Below, piece after piece: positions 21,001 to 31,800 of a DNA stretch of 64,000 nucleotides. The DNA is from Zhengitettix transpicula (lineage: Eukaryota > Arthropoda > Insecta > Orthoptera > Tetrigidae), in NCBI GenBank assembly GCA_037074705.1, contig CM073595.1, forward strand, positions 65,648,139 through 65,712,138. The letters run 5' to 3'. Under the pieces are notes generated by a model. The model was not told where the DNA came from and did no database searches. It saw only the letters and a list, made by a program, of their open reading frames with translations. How positions within the stretch are numbered: the stretch's first letter is position 1; every line of letters begins with the position of its first letter. A program made the translations under genes and the position numbers.

Positions 21001-23723
21001 AACAGAGGCTTTTAATCTCTCTACTATATCATCAAATACTCTGACTCTTTTATCCTTTCCTATTATGCTTACACTTTTGTCCTTTAGCTCCCATATTCCT
21101 TCTTTACAAAAGACAAATGATCCTGGACTTTTCTATTAATTAAATCAAACATGATCATTAAATTGAAATGTAATTTACTGTGAATATCATAGATGTCTTA
21201 ATTAGCATAGAGAAATAACATTACAAATAATTTGTAGTTCATAAGAACTGAAGTAAAGAAACAATTCTGAATATAGAACAGTTTTAACTTGAATGAGATA
21301 CATAGCTGAAAATGTGTTTATGTTTTAAAAGTGAAGATTACTTACTTGTTCTTCTTTTTCAGTCAATTTTTCATCAGAATTATTAAATGCTTCTAATTCA
21401 GCCTGAAAAATATGTTCACTTTGTAAAAACATATCAACTATGTAATTATAGAAAACAAATAGAATTTAAATTAAATATTTAACAGAATTATTTGTGAACA
21501 TTAAATAATATATAGATAATAATGGAAATAATTAATCTAATTAAAATTATAGTAATACTCATTAAAAAATATTTTATTATAACTATTACTGCACACACTA
21601 TCACAAATTATTTCCAAAACTAATACAGGCATTTTGTAAACAATTCTTACAATACAATTACTGTAAGGAAAAAACAAATACAGTGGAGGCCACTTATTGT
21701 TATGACTTTGAGCAATTAACTGATTGATAACAATAGACCAAAAATTATAATTGAAGATTACCAAATGAAAAAAGATTGCTACCACTACTTCCGTAAATTA
21801 CTACTTGGAATAAATCCATTCATATTATTATTCATTTAATCAATAAAACTATATAGACTGTATACTGTAACACATTAAATTGTTGGGTACATTATCTATC
21901 ATTTAAAAAAATCCTCCATTACAGTATACTTCTCTGACAATTCCATTTAATGTAAATCTCAAACTCATAATGCTTTTGAAAATCAGCAGACCTGTACTGT
22001 ACACCACATCACAATTTCCACAGCATTGTTGTAATTTTCTTCTACATCACACACTCCTGCGGTCACATGCGAGTCTGTAGAAGTAACTGTTTTACATATG
22101 TCATCTTCTGTTGGTCCAGCAGATCTAGTGATGTTTTCATTGACAGCCACCCATTCCCGAAATTCGTTTTCTGGTTTGGTGGTCGAGTGCATAGGATTTC
22201 TTCACCTTGCGATGTTTCTCTGGAAATCCCCTATGCCGAAAACAGTTCTGAATTGTATTTGCAGACACTTTAAACCATGATGTAGCTAATAAGTGTAAGG
22301 CATCAAGAACACTCGTCTTCTTAGCAAGAGCACTCAACCCGTGTGTGTCTTCCACGTTCTCAAGAACTCTTGCGCACATTTCATGGTAAAGTTCTAATGA
22401 TTCCCTGGTCACATGGCTATAATACTGAAGTCGTATTGGTGAGTAATAAAACAACACTGATGTTATTTAATTTACAATTCATTCGAAGTGCTGCACAATT
22501 GTTAATCAATAAAACTACTTTTTGTGTCAGTTTATTTTCCCATTTAAATTAGCATTCTTGAAATATGGAAGCTGTCATCCTTGCTACTTTTTGTGTCAGT
22601 TTATTTTCCCATTTAATTAACATTCTTGAAATATGGAAGCTGTCACCCATGCATTGGAGTTTCCATGAAAATGAACAGGAAAATATTTAACACCTTTAAA
22701 GCATTGCGTGTTGTTACCTTTTTCCAATCACCAACAATCTTTCTTTATCATCAGACATATTTGAACAACACAAAACAGTGTTCCTTACTTATTTTGCAAC
22801 CTTTAGCATTTTCGATCTAATAAAAATGTATGTGTGCTGAGGTAGAGAACGGAAAAACAGTCCAGTTTCATCGGCATTGTACACACAATCGGAAAAAAAT
22901 CAAGAGATAATTTTTGGCCACTCAAAATACACACCTTAAATAAAGCATATTCATCATCAAATTTATCAACCAACATAGTCTCTTCTGAAGAATTACTTGA
23001 AGTACTGTGAAGCTTTGAAACTGTTTCCTTAGTTAGTTCAATTAGTTGCTCAAGACTCGATTGAAGTGACTCTAACTCTTCCTTTTCAGTTAGAGAGGCA
23101 GCAGTTGAAATAGCAAGTTTAACCTGAGACATCTGTAAATCAAAGAATTAATCAATATTATTACATATTTACATGAAATCCTGATTTAGCATTATTCAAT
23201 TAAAAAATGGCACATCTATTAAAATCATGCTATATATTGCCAAAGCAAAATGTGCCTAACAACTGTTACTACATACAAATAAGAATCACTCGTTCACGTT
23301 TTGTGGTTTCAACTATTTACATTATGTTTTATTTAATATTTTGAAAATAATGCTGCATCAGCAGACATGAAAACAAAATCAGCTAATTTGCATAACTATA
23401 TATGACTGCAATTGATAGCATGAAGAAATGGCTAAAAACTATGATTATTATTTTTTCTTCCAGAATGTAATTATTCCCAATCATGACACTTATGGCATTT
23501 TATATGGAATAATTTACATTTATACAGAACTTTCTCAGCTTCATAACTTTTGTTAAATCATTTACATTGAAATATATAGCTCATATAGTAAATTGAAGAT
23601 TTTTAGGAATTGTATTCATAATTTACCGATAATAAAAAATTACTTGAAGATAAATCTTACCTGTGCTTCATAATCATTTAAAGATTTTTCTAAAGTTTTG
23701 ATATCTGACACATTAGTATCCAT
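10504..23723 (-). CDS. ZGPAT: ZGPAT: zinc finger CCCH-type and G-patch domain protein, complete 13-exon gene with a duplicated G-patch module
   Basis: Coding exons in order of transcription are 23723-23661, 23132-22935, 21402-21346, 18991-18938, 17497-17363, 16542-16400, 15744-15572, 15502-15345, 14790-14670, 14534-14374, 12819-12699, 12068-11898 and 10811-10504. All junctions are GT-AG, all phases agree, and the sum is 1863 bases (620 residues plus stop). Domain order is: acidic, coiled N-terminus; a CCCH finger at residues 185-204 (C-x7-C-x6-C-x3-H); a Tudor-like segment (about 217-275); acidic linker plus G-patch copy 1 (275-368); acidic linker plus G-patch copy 2 (368-462); and a basic and coiled-coil tail. 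Known ZGPAT proteins are about 510-530 residues with one G-patch; removing either copy here gives about 527. In vertebrates ZGPAT is a nuclear transcriptional repressor, and its G-patch engages the helicase DHX15. The start ATG (23723-23721) gives the usual M-D-plus-acidic ZGPAT N-terminus. Confidence 0.93.
12178..12490. mobile_element. Foldback/MITE-like element in ZGPAT intron 11
   Basis: The left end (GGAAAGAGAGACAG...ACTTACCTGAAATC, then GGTCCAGTCTGGTATAGGTGGAA) is repeated in inverted orientation twice: once in the middle (reverse complement of TTCTACCTATGCCAGATTGGACC...TTCAGGTAAGT, about 12319-12390) and once at the right end (TTTCAGGTAAGC...CTCTCTTTCC, to 12490). Each inverted unit carries a CAG-GTAAG(T/C) word. 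No coding capacity and no clear target-site duplication were seen. Confidence 0.65.
12699..14534 (-). CDS. ZGPAT: ZGPAT exons 10-11: acidic linker and G-patch, canonical second copy
   Basis: Exon 10 (14534-14374, 161 bases, phase 1 to 0) encodes an acidic linker ([20 protein letters not shown]) and [13 protein letters not shown], ending at a WE-CHTK lead-in. Exon 11 (12819-12699, 121 bases, phase 0 to 1) encodes the G-patch [20 protein letters not shown], then [17 protein letters not shown], which matches typical ZGPAT G-patches closely. Exon 10 differs from exon 8 by three bases in length and shares its layout, showing that the 8-9 and 10-11 pairs arose by tandem duplication. Confidence 0.92.
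14670..15502 (-). CDS. ZGPAT: ZGPAT exons 8-9: acidic linker and G-patch, diverged first copy
   Basis: Exon 8 (15502-15345, 158 bases, phase 1 to 0) encodes an acidic Ser-rich linker ([20 protein letters not shown]) and then [10 protein letters not shown]. Exon 9 (14790-14670, 121 bases, phase 0 to 1) encodes a G-patch with [17 protein letters not shown], then [10 protein letters not shown]. It has the same length as exon 11 and shares 21 of 41 residues with it. Several positions normally hydrophobic or aromatic in this family's G-patch (RLMAKMGYV) are His here. The frame is open with no stops and the acceptors are good; the exon 8 donor (AAAA-GTAATC) is weak. Confidence 0.85.
15572..17497 (-). 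CDS. ZGPAT: ZGPAT exons 5-7: CCCH zinc finger and Tudor-like segment
   Basis: Exon 5 (17497-17363) encodes the conserved lead-in with [10 protein letters not shown] and YHNAIICDV. Exon 6 (16542-16400) encodes [16 protein letters not shown] and the finger, with Cys185, Cys193, Cys200 and His204 (C-x7-C-x6-C-x3-H), ending [15 protein letters not shown]. Exon 7 (15744-15572) starts by completing an Arg codon and encodes a small barrel-like, Tudor-type stretch (LWHHATVEN, then WEVRFL, then LQHILPLG). The spacing and flanking sequence match ZGPAT rather than other CCCH proteins. Confidence 0.92.
16774..16787. repeat. Short poly-C tract in ZGPAT intron
   Basis: A run of about eleven C residues in an AT-rich intron, next to T-rich sequence. 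It is simple-sequence DNA and a likely site of length variation or assembly error. Confidence 0.6.
18938..21402 (-). CDS. ZGPAT: ZGPAT exons 3-4: short linker exons
   Basis: Exon 3 (21402-21346, 19 residues) starts AELEAF and ends at AA-GTAAGT. Exon 4 (18991-18938, 18 residues) encodes [18 protein letters not shown] and ends at TTG-GTATGT. Both are multiples of three in phase 0. They are small and poorly conserved in the family, so they are supported mainly by splice sites, phase continuity and position. Confidence 0.75.
19238..19672. repeat. Long imperfect palindrome with a third arm copy, probable retroelement terminal repeat
   Basis: Bases 19238-19320 (GGTTCTCAAGTTTC...CCACAGT...TTCAATG...CCACCATCAT) are followed by their imperfect reverse complement up to 19400 (ATGATGGTGG...CATTGAAA...ACTGTGG...GAAACTCAAAAACCC). 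A further copy of the outer arm (GGGTTTTTGGGTTTTAACC) lies at 19648-19672. The downstream Penelope-like coding fragment suggests these are its terminal repeats. Confidence 0.55.
20075..20400 (+). mobile_element. Penelope-like retroelement fragment with GIY-YIG endonuclease signature (broken)
   Basis: From 20262 the plus strand encodes a peptide with [11 protein letters not shown] and then R-L-D-E-H-R, which is the conserved GIY-YIG end of Penelope-like elements (YVGETGR...RL.EH). Upstream sequence has decayed beyond reliable reading and the frame closes soon after the motif. It lies in ZGPAT intron 3 in the orientation opposite to the gene. Confidence 0.6.
21980..22890 (-). mobile_element. 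Tigger/pogo-type transposon relic in ZGPAT intron 2
   Basis: On the minus strand, 22882-22830 encodes [17 protein letters not shown], the catalytic-Asp region of Tigger-like transposases. Further down, 22457-22137 encodes a stretch with [20 protein letters not shown], the 'AW..VS..TI.NCFR.AGF' block. A frameshift near 22150-22190 then leads to an acidic tail ending near 21985. Order and spacing are as in the family, but the element is frameshifted, internally deleted and non-functional. It also carries a 69-base tandem duplication. Confidence 0.8.
22515..22650. repeat. 69-base tandem duplication
   Basis: The sequence starting CTACTTTTTGTGTCAGTTTA at 22515 is repeated at 22584 with only a few changes (both contain TTCTTGAAATATGGAAGCTG). 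It lies inside the Tigger relic. Confidence 0.9.
22935..23723 (-). CDS. ZGPAT: ZGPAT exons 1-2: N-terminal helical region
   Basis: Exon 1 (23723-23661) encodes [20 protein letters not shown] plus Q and ends at a strong donor, CAG then GTAAGA. Exon 2 (23132-22935) follows TTTACAG and encodes a Leu/Glu-rich stretch with [20 protein letters not shown], then [10 protein letters not shown]. This pattern (Y-x-A-Q, L-x-x-L-I-E-L-T, then D-E-Y-A-x-F-K) is the ZGPAT N-terminal signature. Both junctions are in phase 0. Confidence 0.9.
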
Positions 23724-24602
23724 TTTCAGTTTCTTAAATAATTTCCTAGTTGTCTCGTGAAATGATTCAAAGTTTCCGTCAAGTTATCCTTCTTTCAAAT
23801 GGTACGAGTAAAAAATTACTTGAAGAACGTATACAATTGGGGGTATATCCATATACAATACTATGTATGCATAAGTGAGTAAATGTCATTTCATATTTGT
23901 TTTCAGTACATACGGTACCTAAAAATCACTTTTAAATTCTGGTTGTAATAGTCATCTGAAAAGGAAACTTAATTCATTTGATCGAACGCTTCTTACATAT
24001 TAATAGATTAAACATTAGGATTATTAATATCAAAACATAACCTCCAATGAATGAATAAAACTTTTACCTTACAAAGAAATGAAATGATAGTAGATTATCT
24101 CGTATGAGGCACTTTTTTGCCTCTTACTTGGGATAAAGACAAGGATAAGAGAAAACCTATAACTCAAAATTCCTTTATTGTGAAATTAAAATAAATACGT
24201 ATATGTACGAAGTTTGAATTCGCACGCTATTGTTTCAAAAGGCCGTATTATCACAACCACAAAGATATTCCAAAAATTGTGGGTGCTTTCCAGTATTTAG
24301 TTTCTGTAAAAGTTGGTATTTCTTCCAAAAATAATTATGAAAGAAGGAAAGAATAAAAATATAGAATGAAAAATAGCAATAGAATTTAAAGTTCTAATAT
24401 AAAATCTTTCAATTTGTCTAATAGTATATTTCAATAATACATAGCCTGCAATTTTATAGCACTATATTTATAAAAACCTTTAGTCGTCTTCCGACAATCA
24501 ATTATTTACACCCGAAGAAGCTCAATGTTGAAATACATTCCATACTGCTGGGAAAACATTACTCTTTTGTGTCTACTTAACAACGAATTCCCGGGCGAAT
24601 AG

Positions 24603-24665
<63 letters not shown>

Positions 24666-25504
24666 TACGATCAAGGTGTACGCGGCAATCCAAGTGATGA
24701 TAAGATATGTAATTTGATAACGACCTTTTTCAAATTACAGACTGTTCCTCGCTTCACAAATAATGAATCTCAGTGGTTGGTATTATATCTTCATTAAATC
24801 AATGTAAATGATCACTACAAATTTTCAACTGTATCCAAATTGAGTAAAATTTCATTTTGGATGCGTTTAATTCAATGTTACTGTTTGTTTCCTATTATCC
24901 AATTAATAAGAAAACCATTGTATGAAAGTTTAGTAACCGCATAGGATTTATATTTGCTTATAAGCTGTTTACGGTGCAATACAATTAATTTCCTTCGGCA
25001 GGTTACAGAAAATTTTCGGTTTAGTTCTTTTTAAAGTAAATAATCGCGTCTGTTAAATTTTCATGCCTTTATGGTTACTTTAATGATATTATGAATATGA
25101 ATGACGTGGTAAGACTGTGTCGACACAGCCACGGGCAAAATTTAGCTACAAATTGCAATGATCATTGCAGTTTGAAAATTAGTGAATTGCCACAAATAAT
25201 TCATCTATAATAAAAATTAATTTGTAATACATATTGATTCCATCATACTTAAATGTTAAAAACGTACCACGAAATGAGGTTTTATATTTTATAATCATCA
25301 GTGAACTACTGGTATGGTAATTTGAGAGAGGTTATTAATGTTTATGGCATTTAAATTCTCAGTACATTTTCTGACACGACTGCATTATTCATATTTGCGC
25401 TGGTTTTTAAAGTTAATTTCACAAGTCTCTAAACAGCTACAGCAGCAGTTTAAAAACTTTTAGCATACAGAACTCCTCTATGCTGTATTTTGGTTCCGAT
25501 ATAT
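23724..25504. other. Upstream flank of ZGPAT
   Basis: AT-rich; no gene recognised. It should contain the ZGPAT 5' UTR and possibly its promoter, but no clear TATA or initiator could be chosen. A long AT dinucleotide run lies within it. Confidence 0.4.
24605..24662. repeat. (TA)n microsatellite
   Basis: An uninterrupted TA repeat of about 58 bases, the longest simple repeat in the window. Shorter TA runs occur near 2967, 8028, 60510 and 63070. Confidence 0.97.
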
Positions 25505-25806
25505 TACGATTGGTCCTTCGAATTATGTGAAAGGGCACCCCTTTCGTCCATTACAAGCTCCGATTGGACAGTTTACCCCTGAAGACGTGTGACGAATTTG
25601 ATTTCCTCCAATCACGTCACCACATTGCACATTAGTGTCCTTTGTTACGTTTGGTCTTGGCCAGTACAGTGGTCGTTGGCCGAGCTCCCAAAATTTCCCT
25701 GTGGCTTCGGGATTTACCCTAAATAGGATACTACCGTAAGGAGTTGTTCGTTGTCTCCCGCCTCTGGCAAGCACATGGCCTCAGCATTTAGTTAATTTAA
25801 GAAACA
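25505..25806 (+). promoter_or_regulatory. CCAAT-rich GC island, candidate promoter and first noncoding exon
   Basis: This is a GC-rich island in AT-rich surroundings. It holds ATTGG at 25510 and 25563, and a CCAATCACGTCACC composite (CCAAT plus CRE-like TCACGTCA) at 25609-25622. It ends in AAGAAACAT followed by a consensus donor GTAAGT near 25807. This pattern suits a promoter followed by a spliced 5' UTR exon on the plus strand; a divergent role for ZGPAT, 1.8 kb away on the minus strand, is also possible. This is inference from motifs only. Confidence 0.35.
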
Positions 25807-26922
25807 TGTAAGTAATTAATAATTAATGATTTTGTAAAAAGGGTGCACTAAATATTATTGACTTTTCCTATTCTCTGTACTATATACTTTGAGAGTTTTG
25901 AATCAAATAAATTGAATTGTAAATACAGAACATATTTTAAAATAGTAAGTCAATAATAAATTATTTAAAACTCATTTGCTATTAGTTGGTAGACTCTATT
26001 TTATTTAAAACCTAATACTAAATTCATAAGAGCTATCGTTTCGAAATTTTTTATAGAGTTTCGTAAAATAGTTTAATTGTTCATCTTTTTATAGACAGGT
26101 AGATTATAATGAGGATTTATTCCTGTGTAAACACGAAGACCATACTTCTTTTATCCAACAAGCGAACGGTTTTTAGTTATAATCTCCGTTCGTTAAAAAT
26201 ACATTAATATTGAGTTTCACCAGCTTCCAGTATATAAAATGTATGAAATATTTAAATATAGAATTTTTAAATGCATTTCCCTCAGTCGTTACGATATTTT
26301 TAAATGAATAACCTGACTGAAACACTGATCCGTGTATTATTATATAGATTTCTACTTTCTAGTAGAGATTGCGTTGGGTAACTATCTTATTGGTGTCGTT
26401 TGAGTACAAAACAGATTTTCAGGATGTTCTTAATACAATAACATGCGTATACCCGTTGAACATTGTTTTGCTAGTATTGCCTCCATTAGTGGAATATTTC
26501 ATGATATATCCTCCAATTGACATTTCGCTTTCGGTAACTCGTTCTCGAAAAAGAAGAGAAACAACGTTGCGTGGAAGATCATTGTAACGTCCACGTAAGA
26601 TGACAATCTTTTGTGATCGTTTACAAAATAAGCGTTGATTTCTCATTCCGTGTTTCTTGCAATATCGTTTAATAGGTTTCAGTAGCATTATTAATTAAAA
26701 TTACATAATTAATGACCAAAATCCATTTTCCGTTCCCTAATCATTTTATGCGAGCATTTTCCTACAGCTCCACCATTCTCTTCCATCTCTCAGACCATCA
26801 AACATCCAGACAAGAATATTATTACTACTATAAGAAATTTAATTCGCGTCGAATAATTTAATTCATTTAACTGTCGAAGTATTGTCTAGGAGTGAATAGA
26901 GATTTTTTTTTATCTACGAGCA

Positions 26923-27069
26923 GAGAGGACCTACTATAATGAGATGATAAGTCTGTGGCTGCATGTGGTAGCTGTCGTAGCTGCTCGCCTGTTAATTGCC
27001 CTGGTTGTTTTAGAACAGGTCCTCGACTCCCGCAAGAGGCAAGCTGTGCCCATGAATATTGATGGCCAG
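26923..27069 (+). CDS. Candidate first coding exon of an unrecognised secreted or membrane protein
   Basis: A T-rich tract ending TATCTACGAG at 26922 could be an acceptor. ATG at 26944 opens a 42-residue frame that runs without a stop into a donor, CCAG-GTAAAT at 27070. The peptide starts MISLWLHVVAVVAARLLIAL, a convincing hydrophobic signal-peptide core, followed by VVLEQVLDS and a basic RKR, which resembles a prohormone processing site. No downstream exon in matching phase (0) could be identified in the window, so the product is unknown. A chance open frame is possible, but the base composition is much less AT-rich than around it. Confidence 0.35.
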
Positions 27070-28519
27070 GTAAATAAAATTAATAACATTCCGTAAAGAG
27101 GAAAACACGCTCTCTTTACACTAATTAACTAAAAACAAGACAATTAATTCAGGAGTAATAATCAATATGCGCTTGATATAGTCAAGTGGTTGGTCATGAA
27201 ACCGAGGATGCTGCAAAGCGCTCCTTCCTGCATGTGCAGCAACACTCTCACACTTGATCAGTCGTATTAGATCAGCAAGGGAAGAAGTACTTCAAAAGTA
27301 AACATCTTTCAACGGTTTTATTTTATTTAGGTTTACAACCCTAGCTGCAACATTTATCGAACGAGACGACTTCCACACTTTCCACTTACTAGACACGTTA
27401 TTTATTTGGCTAAGTTCATCAAAGTACTTGTATTCTGGTAAATCTTGAGGTTTCACAAGGTTTGGGCTCATTACTTTATATAATATACACATATACTAAA
27501 TATCATACACGCACAATTTACAACAAAAAAAAGGAAAGCGATTACTCCATTTTTGCTGTTTGCTGACAACATTAGGATTTTAACAAAGATGCGTGTGTGT
27601 AGGTATTAATTTTATCTACAAATGGACAGTTTTCACGCTGGTAAATTATTTCCGAAAGTATCTACGCTCTGATATATGCTATAAGTATTAGATGGTAGAC
27701 GTTGGTTTACTAATTTGTCTATCTGGAACTCACTGTAACGAAATCCTTTGTCTTTATTTGAAGACTAACGGAAAATAAATCTAAACTGACCACTATCGTT
27801 CAAAACCCACTAGATTATCAAATACTTTATTTATTTTATCGTGTTGGTATATTTTTCTCATTTATGTATTTACTCAGTTACGTATATTCTTATAAATAGA
27901 CTAGCTGAGTGCCCGGCGTTGCCCGAGATGTCATTTATCCATAACCCTCCGATTTTTTTCGTTATTTATATGTAACGCAACTCGACCTCTATCCCTAAAT
28001 GTGTTATCGGCCAGGTTGCATTGTTTGAAAATTCACTAAATTAATAATGTGGTACTTAATTTAGTAATTTTCGAAATTAAATAATTAATTTTTATTTAAA
28101 TAAAAAACTATTTCTTTAATTTTATTTATTTTTCAGCAAATCAATTTTTTTAAGCGGAATGATTTTGGCGTTCCCATATTCATCTTCTTCGTATTGTGTA
28201 ATTATTTTTTTAAAATCAATAATTACTATACTTACAATAATTACAAATGTAAAATTATAGTCAATCATTTTTTTATTCGTTCCATAAGTTTTCATATAAA
28301 GTCCCTTAAACACAATTAAATGGCTTTCTATAATATGAAGAAAAAAAATAGGTGTCTAATGCAGTTCCCAAAATTCACGTGCATTTCTTGTTCTCATTTT
28401 AAAGATATGCATCTTAAATAAAATAACTGATAAATTTAACTTCCTAAATAACGCACAGACTCTCACAACGGAAATAATTTTAATAAGAAAGACAGCTTTC
28501 CCGGTGTAAATTATTAACT
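27070..28519. other. Intergenic DNA with one dispersed-repeat end
   Basis: No gene recognised. At 27901-27935 there is a CTAGCTGAGTGCCCGGCGTT word followed by GCCCGAGATG, the hallmark of a repeat family found inverted at about 61710-61740. Confidence 0.45.
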
Positions 28520-28862
28520 AATTTTTCACGGTTACGCACCAGGTTCCGGACGTTCATGTTTCTGTGGCCATTCCCCACGGCTGTCTTCAGCCTGTGTGGC
28601 GCTTCCTGACGTATGCGAGGTATATATAGTCGGACATGCTGCGACCTGATTGGCCGTTGAGGATCGCCTGACATTTACTACGCGACATGGAAAAACATGA
28701 GTCCTTGACGCTGTGGTCAGGCGATCCTCAGCGGCCAATCAGGTCGCAGCTTGTCCGGCACTATATATAGCTCGCACGTCACGCAGCGCCACACAGTCTG
28801 AAGACAACGCCAGAAACGTGATCGTCGAGAATCTGAACATGGTGCGTAACCGTGAAAAATTT
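28520..28862. repeat. Inverted repeat of two outward-facing TATA promoters with leader and short coding start
   Basis: The left arm 28520-28672 is the reverse complement of the right arm 28716-28862 with roughly 80% identity, around a 43-base spacer. Read outward, each arm has GTCAGGCGATCCTCA, a CCAAT box (CGGCCAATCAGGTCGCAGC), TATATATA, a CGTCA word, an initiator-like CCACACAG about 30 bases after the TATA box, and then CTGAAGACA. Both end with the same GTGCGTAACCGTGAAAAATT. Right-arm TATA starts at 28763 and CCAAT at 28735. Short frames leave both arms with a shared VRNREK peptide and soon stop. This is either a mobile-element inverted terminal structure or a duplicated divergent promoter. 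Confidence 0.8.
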
Positions 28863-31800
28863 ATTAAAGATATAAATTTTTACATTAGAAGACGATATTA
28901 GCAGTCATAATATACCGCATATGTCACATAATGTAGCAATATTAAAATCGAGATTAATTACACTGTGACCAAGAAGATATATTTAACGATCTTCAGCATG
29001 AAAATAAAATCAGACTGAACAAACGTTGAAAACATCAAAACAAACCTTTCTTCCACTCACACAGCCTGAAGATTTTACAAATATGTACAGAAGCGTTTTT
29101 GTGTTGTTAATTAAAGATTTTATGATTAATAATTATTTTAAATTACAAAAATTGTCTGTTTATGGCAGTTAAGGATATTCATTGTTAAAAACAGACGTGA
29201 AAATAAGATATATGACTAATATTTCAGTATAAAGAGCTGACAATTTGCAGAAAAACAAAATAAACTATTCCATTTAAAATAAATAAAGAATATTTATACA
29301 GATCAAAACATCATAGTTACACAGGTTTTTAAAAATATATATGTCTGGTTCGACAGCTGAATTTTTTAAATATAAAAATGATAATAGTAAATGGGTTATT
29401 GTTTCCTAAACCCTGTAACTTCTATTACAATTTTGCTTCTAAACTAAAATGATGACTATGCACCAATTATTATTTGTATCTGTGACAGGTCTATTTGTAA
29501 AAATTTATCTGATTTATATTCAAATGATCTAATTATTATGACTATGTCACATCTCAGAAACATAAATTTTCACAACTTGATTCTATACGTATAGATAATT
29601 GTTGTATAACGTACGGCTGATGAGTTATATGTATATAAAGTATTGCAAATGACTTACGGAACCCCCAATAATATTTTGGTATTGTCGTTATTCAATTAAT
29701 ACACTGTCAGTCAAAGGTATGTAAAGAAATAGGAACATTTAGATTGAATTAAGAGTACAATTAATTGTAATTTATGCAATGTATTTCTATAAAACTATAT
29801 AAATTCAAACAAATTAGTGCGTGTTATATGTGTAATTAAACAAAGTTGGCTTTTCAGTAGGAATACAGAATTTGTTTCTTCATATTATTAGTGAGTAATA
29901 ATACATTATCTAATTTATTTTTCATACTTGGGAAGGACGTCGTAAGTGTACAATTTCTGAGATATTAATAATAATAACTGACGAATTTCTTCAGTCGATA
30001 TTTGTGAAAAAAATTGTGTGTATATCATTATCATTTCACATATTTGAATGTAAATATGAAAAGATTAAGGGAACGTATTTCAATTTCTAATCTACTTTCA
30101 GCATTTATTTCCAGTACAAAAAATCGTATATATCCAAATTGGGAATAATTCTGATAACATAATATCTTAACTGTGAACCAAATTTTGAAGAATTTAAACT
30201 GCCTTCCTTGCGTGTAGTCGCTCCAGCTAATGCTATCTGTGGCTATCTGGGCTCAAGCTTCCACAGAACAAGATAGCGCTCTGGAATGAGGAATGTGCAT
30301 GCGCAGTACCCCTCTGCACCACCCGAAAAGCTCAACAAACTGCCGCCCCGCCGTGCTCGTTTCAGCTGTACAACACAGTAAGAAACGAAAATAAATAAAA
30401 TGTGAGCCATTCGCGAATTAAAATTTTTTATTTTAAATTAGTTTATATTTTCAAAACATAAATAGTATTCGTACATTTTGCGTAATATTTTTGGAAAAAT
30501 CAAAAATTTATTTTAAAGAAAAAAATATTTATTTGCGTCACAATGAGTAAATCTATTGCATGGTCCTATAATACTAACTTCCGAAAACAACTTTATTTAA
30601 AATATATACGAAGGAAACTTCTTTTGTCGTAGAAATTTCGTGTCAGATTGCTGATAAATTATTCTTCTTTTAAAAAATAGGCACATTATGGAAACTATGG
30701 AAACGAAATTAGAAATGTAGCGAATTACGGTCCACAGAGTACTGGTAACACTGTCACTGTTGTATTATTATTACTTTACATTGTATTTATGTTGAATACG
30801 TGCAAAATAATGAGCCAAATTGATTTTGGCCACGTTTAATATCCTCTTGGTTATTTTTTTCCGAATTGTGTTTAAAAAAATACGTCTTAAAAATTTTGTT
30901 TAAAAAATTCAAAAAAATAATGCACTTAAGGGTTAAACATAGTTTTCAGGATCCACGTCGTTATTAGTTAACAGCACGAAGAAAAGCAAGGAGGTGAATT
31001 GCACCCAACTACAGAGCGATCCAAAAAATAAACTTTTAGAGATCAAAGGAATGTTGTACACATTATACATTAAATTTAAAATTTCCTGGAAAATTGGTGG
31101 TGGCGGGTTTTGAACTGGGAACGCTGGTATTTGCTGACTGTACTATCGTGGGAGAATCGCAGTCATATTGCCATCTCCATATGGGGTCCGTGGGCGAAGT
31201 CTATTAATTTACGTCGGTTCGAGAGCAAATCGAAATCACCGTCGTCTGATGTTCGCGGAAGGACTCGAAATAACGTTTCAAAGCTCACTCAGACAATCCG
31301 ACCTTATTGACCGGAGTGAAAATCCGAACAAGAATACGTAGGTTATAAGAAACTACTTGCGTCGCCTCTTAGAGGATTAATTCCTTGGACTTGCTCACTG
31401 GAGTGGTTATTCTACCGCCGTCAGTCGTTCGCCAATGCATATCGAGATGGTCGTTCGTGTTCCACGTTCAGGGAAGAGGAAGGACAGCGTATATACACAA
31501 AGCTTGTTTATGACCCAAGGTGGAAACAAGGAACGATCCAAATATGTCAATTACAATCTGTTGGGAAAACGCTTCAGTCGGTGGAATTGCTGTAAGACGG
31601 CCTATCTTCTTTGACACTCAGCAGCGAACCGAGCATTTGTATGTCAGAGATCTACATATTCAAACACAGTTGCTTACTGGAAACGGTGACTGTAGAACGC
31701 GGCAATAATATTACTGTAGGAATTTAATTTTTTAAAACAATTGAAAACCACGCTAATGATCAAATACTTCATTTATTGAGCATTGATGTATTGACTTCTG

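Noticed and set aside
26419..26688. 89-codon minus-strand frame, basic N-terminus
   Set aside because: No recognised family and no flanking gene structure; an equally open frame exists on the other strand.
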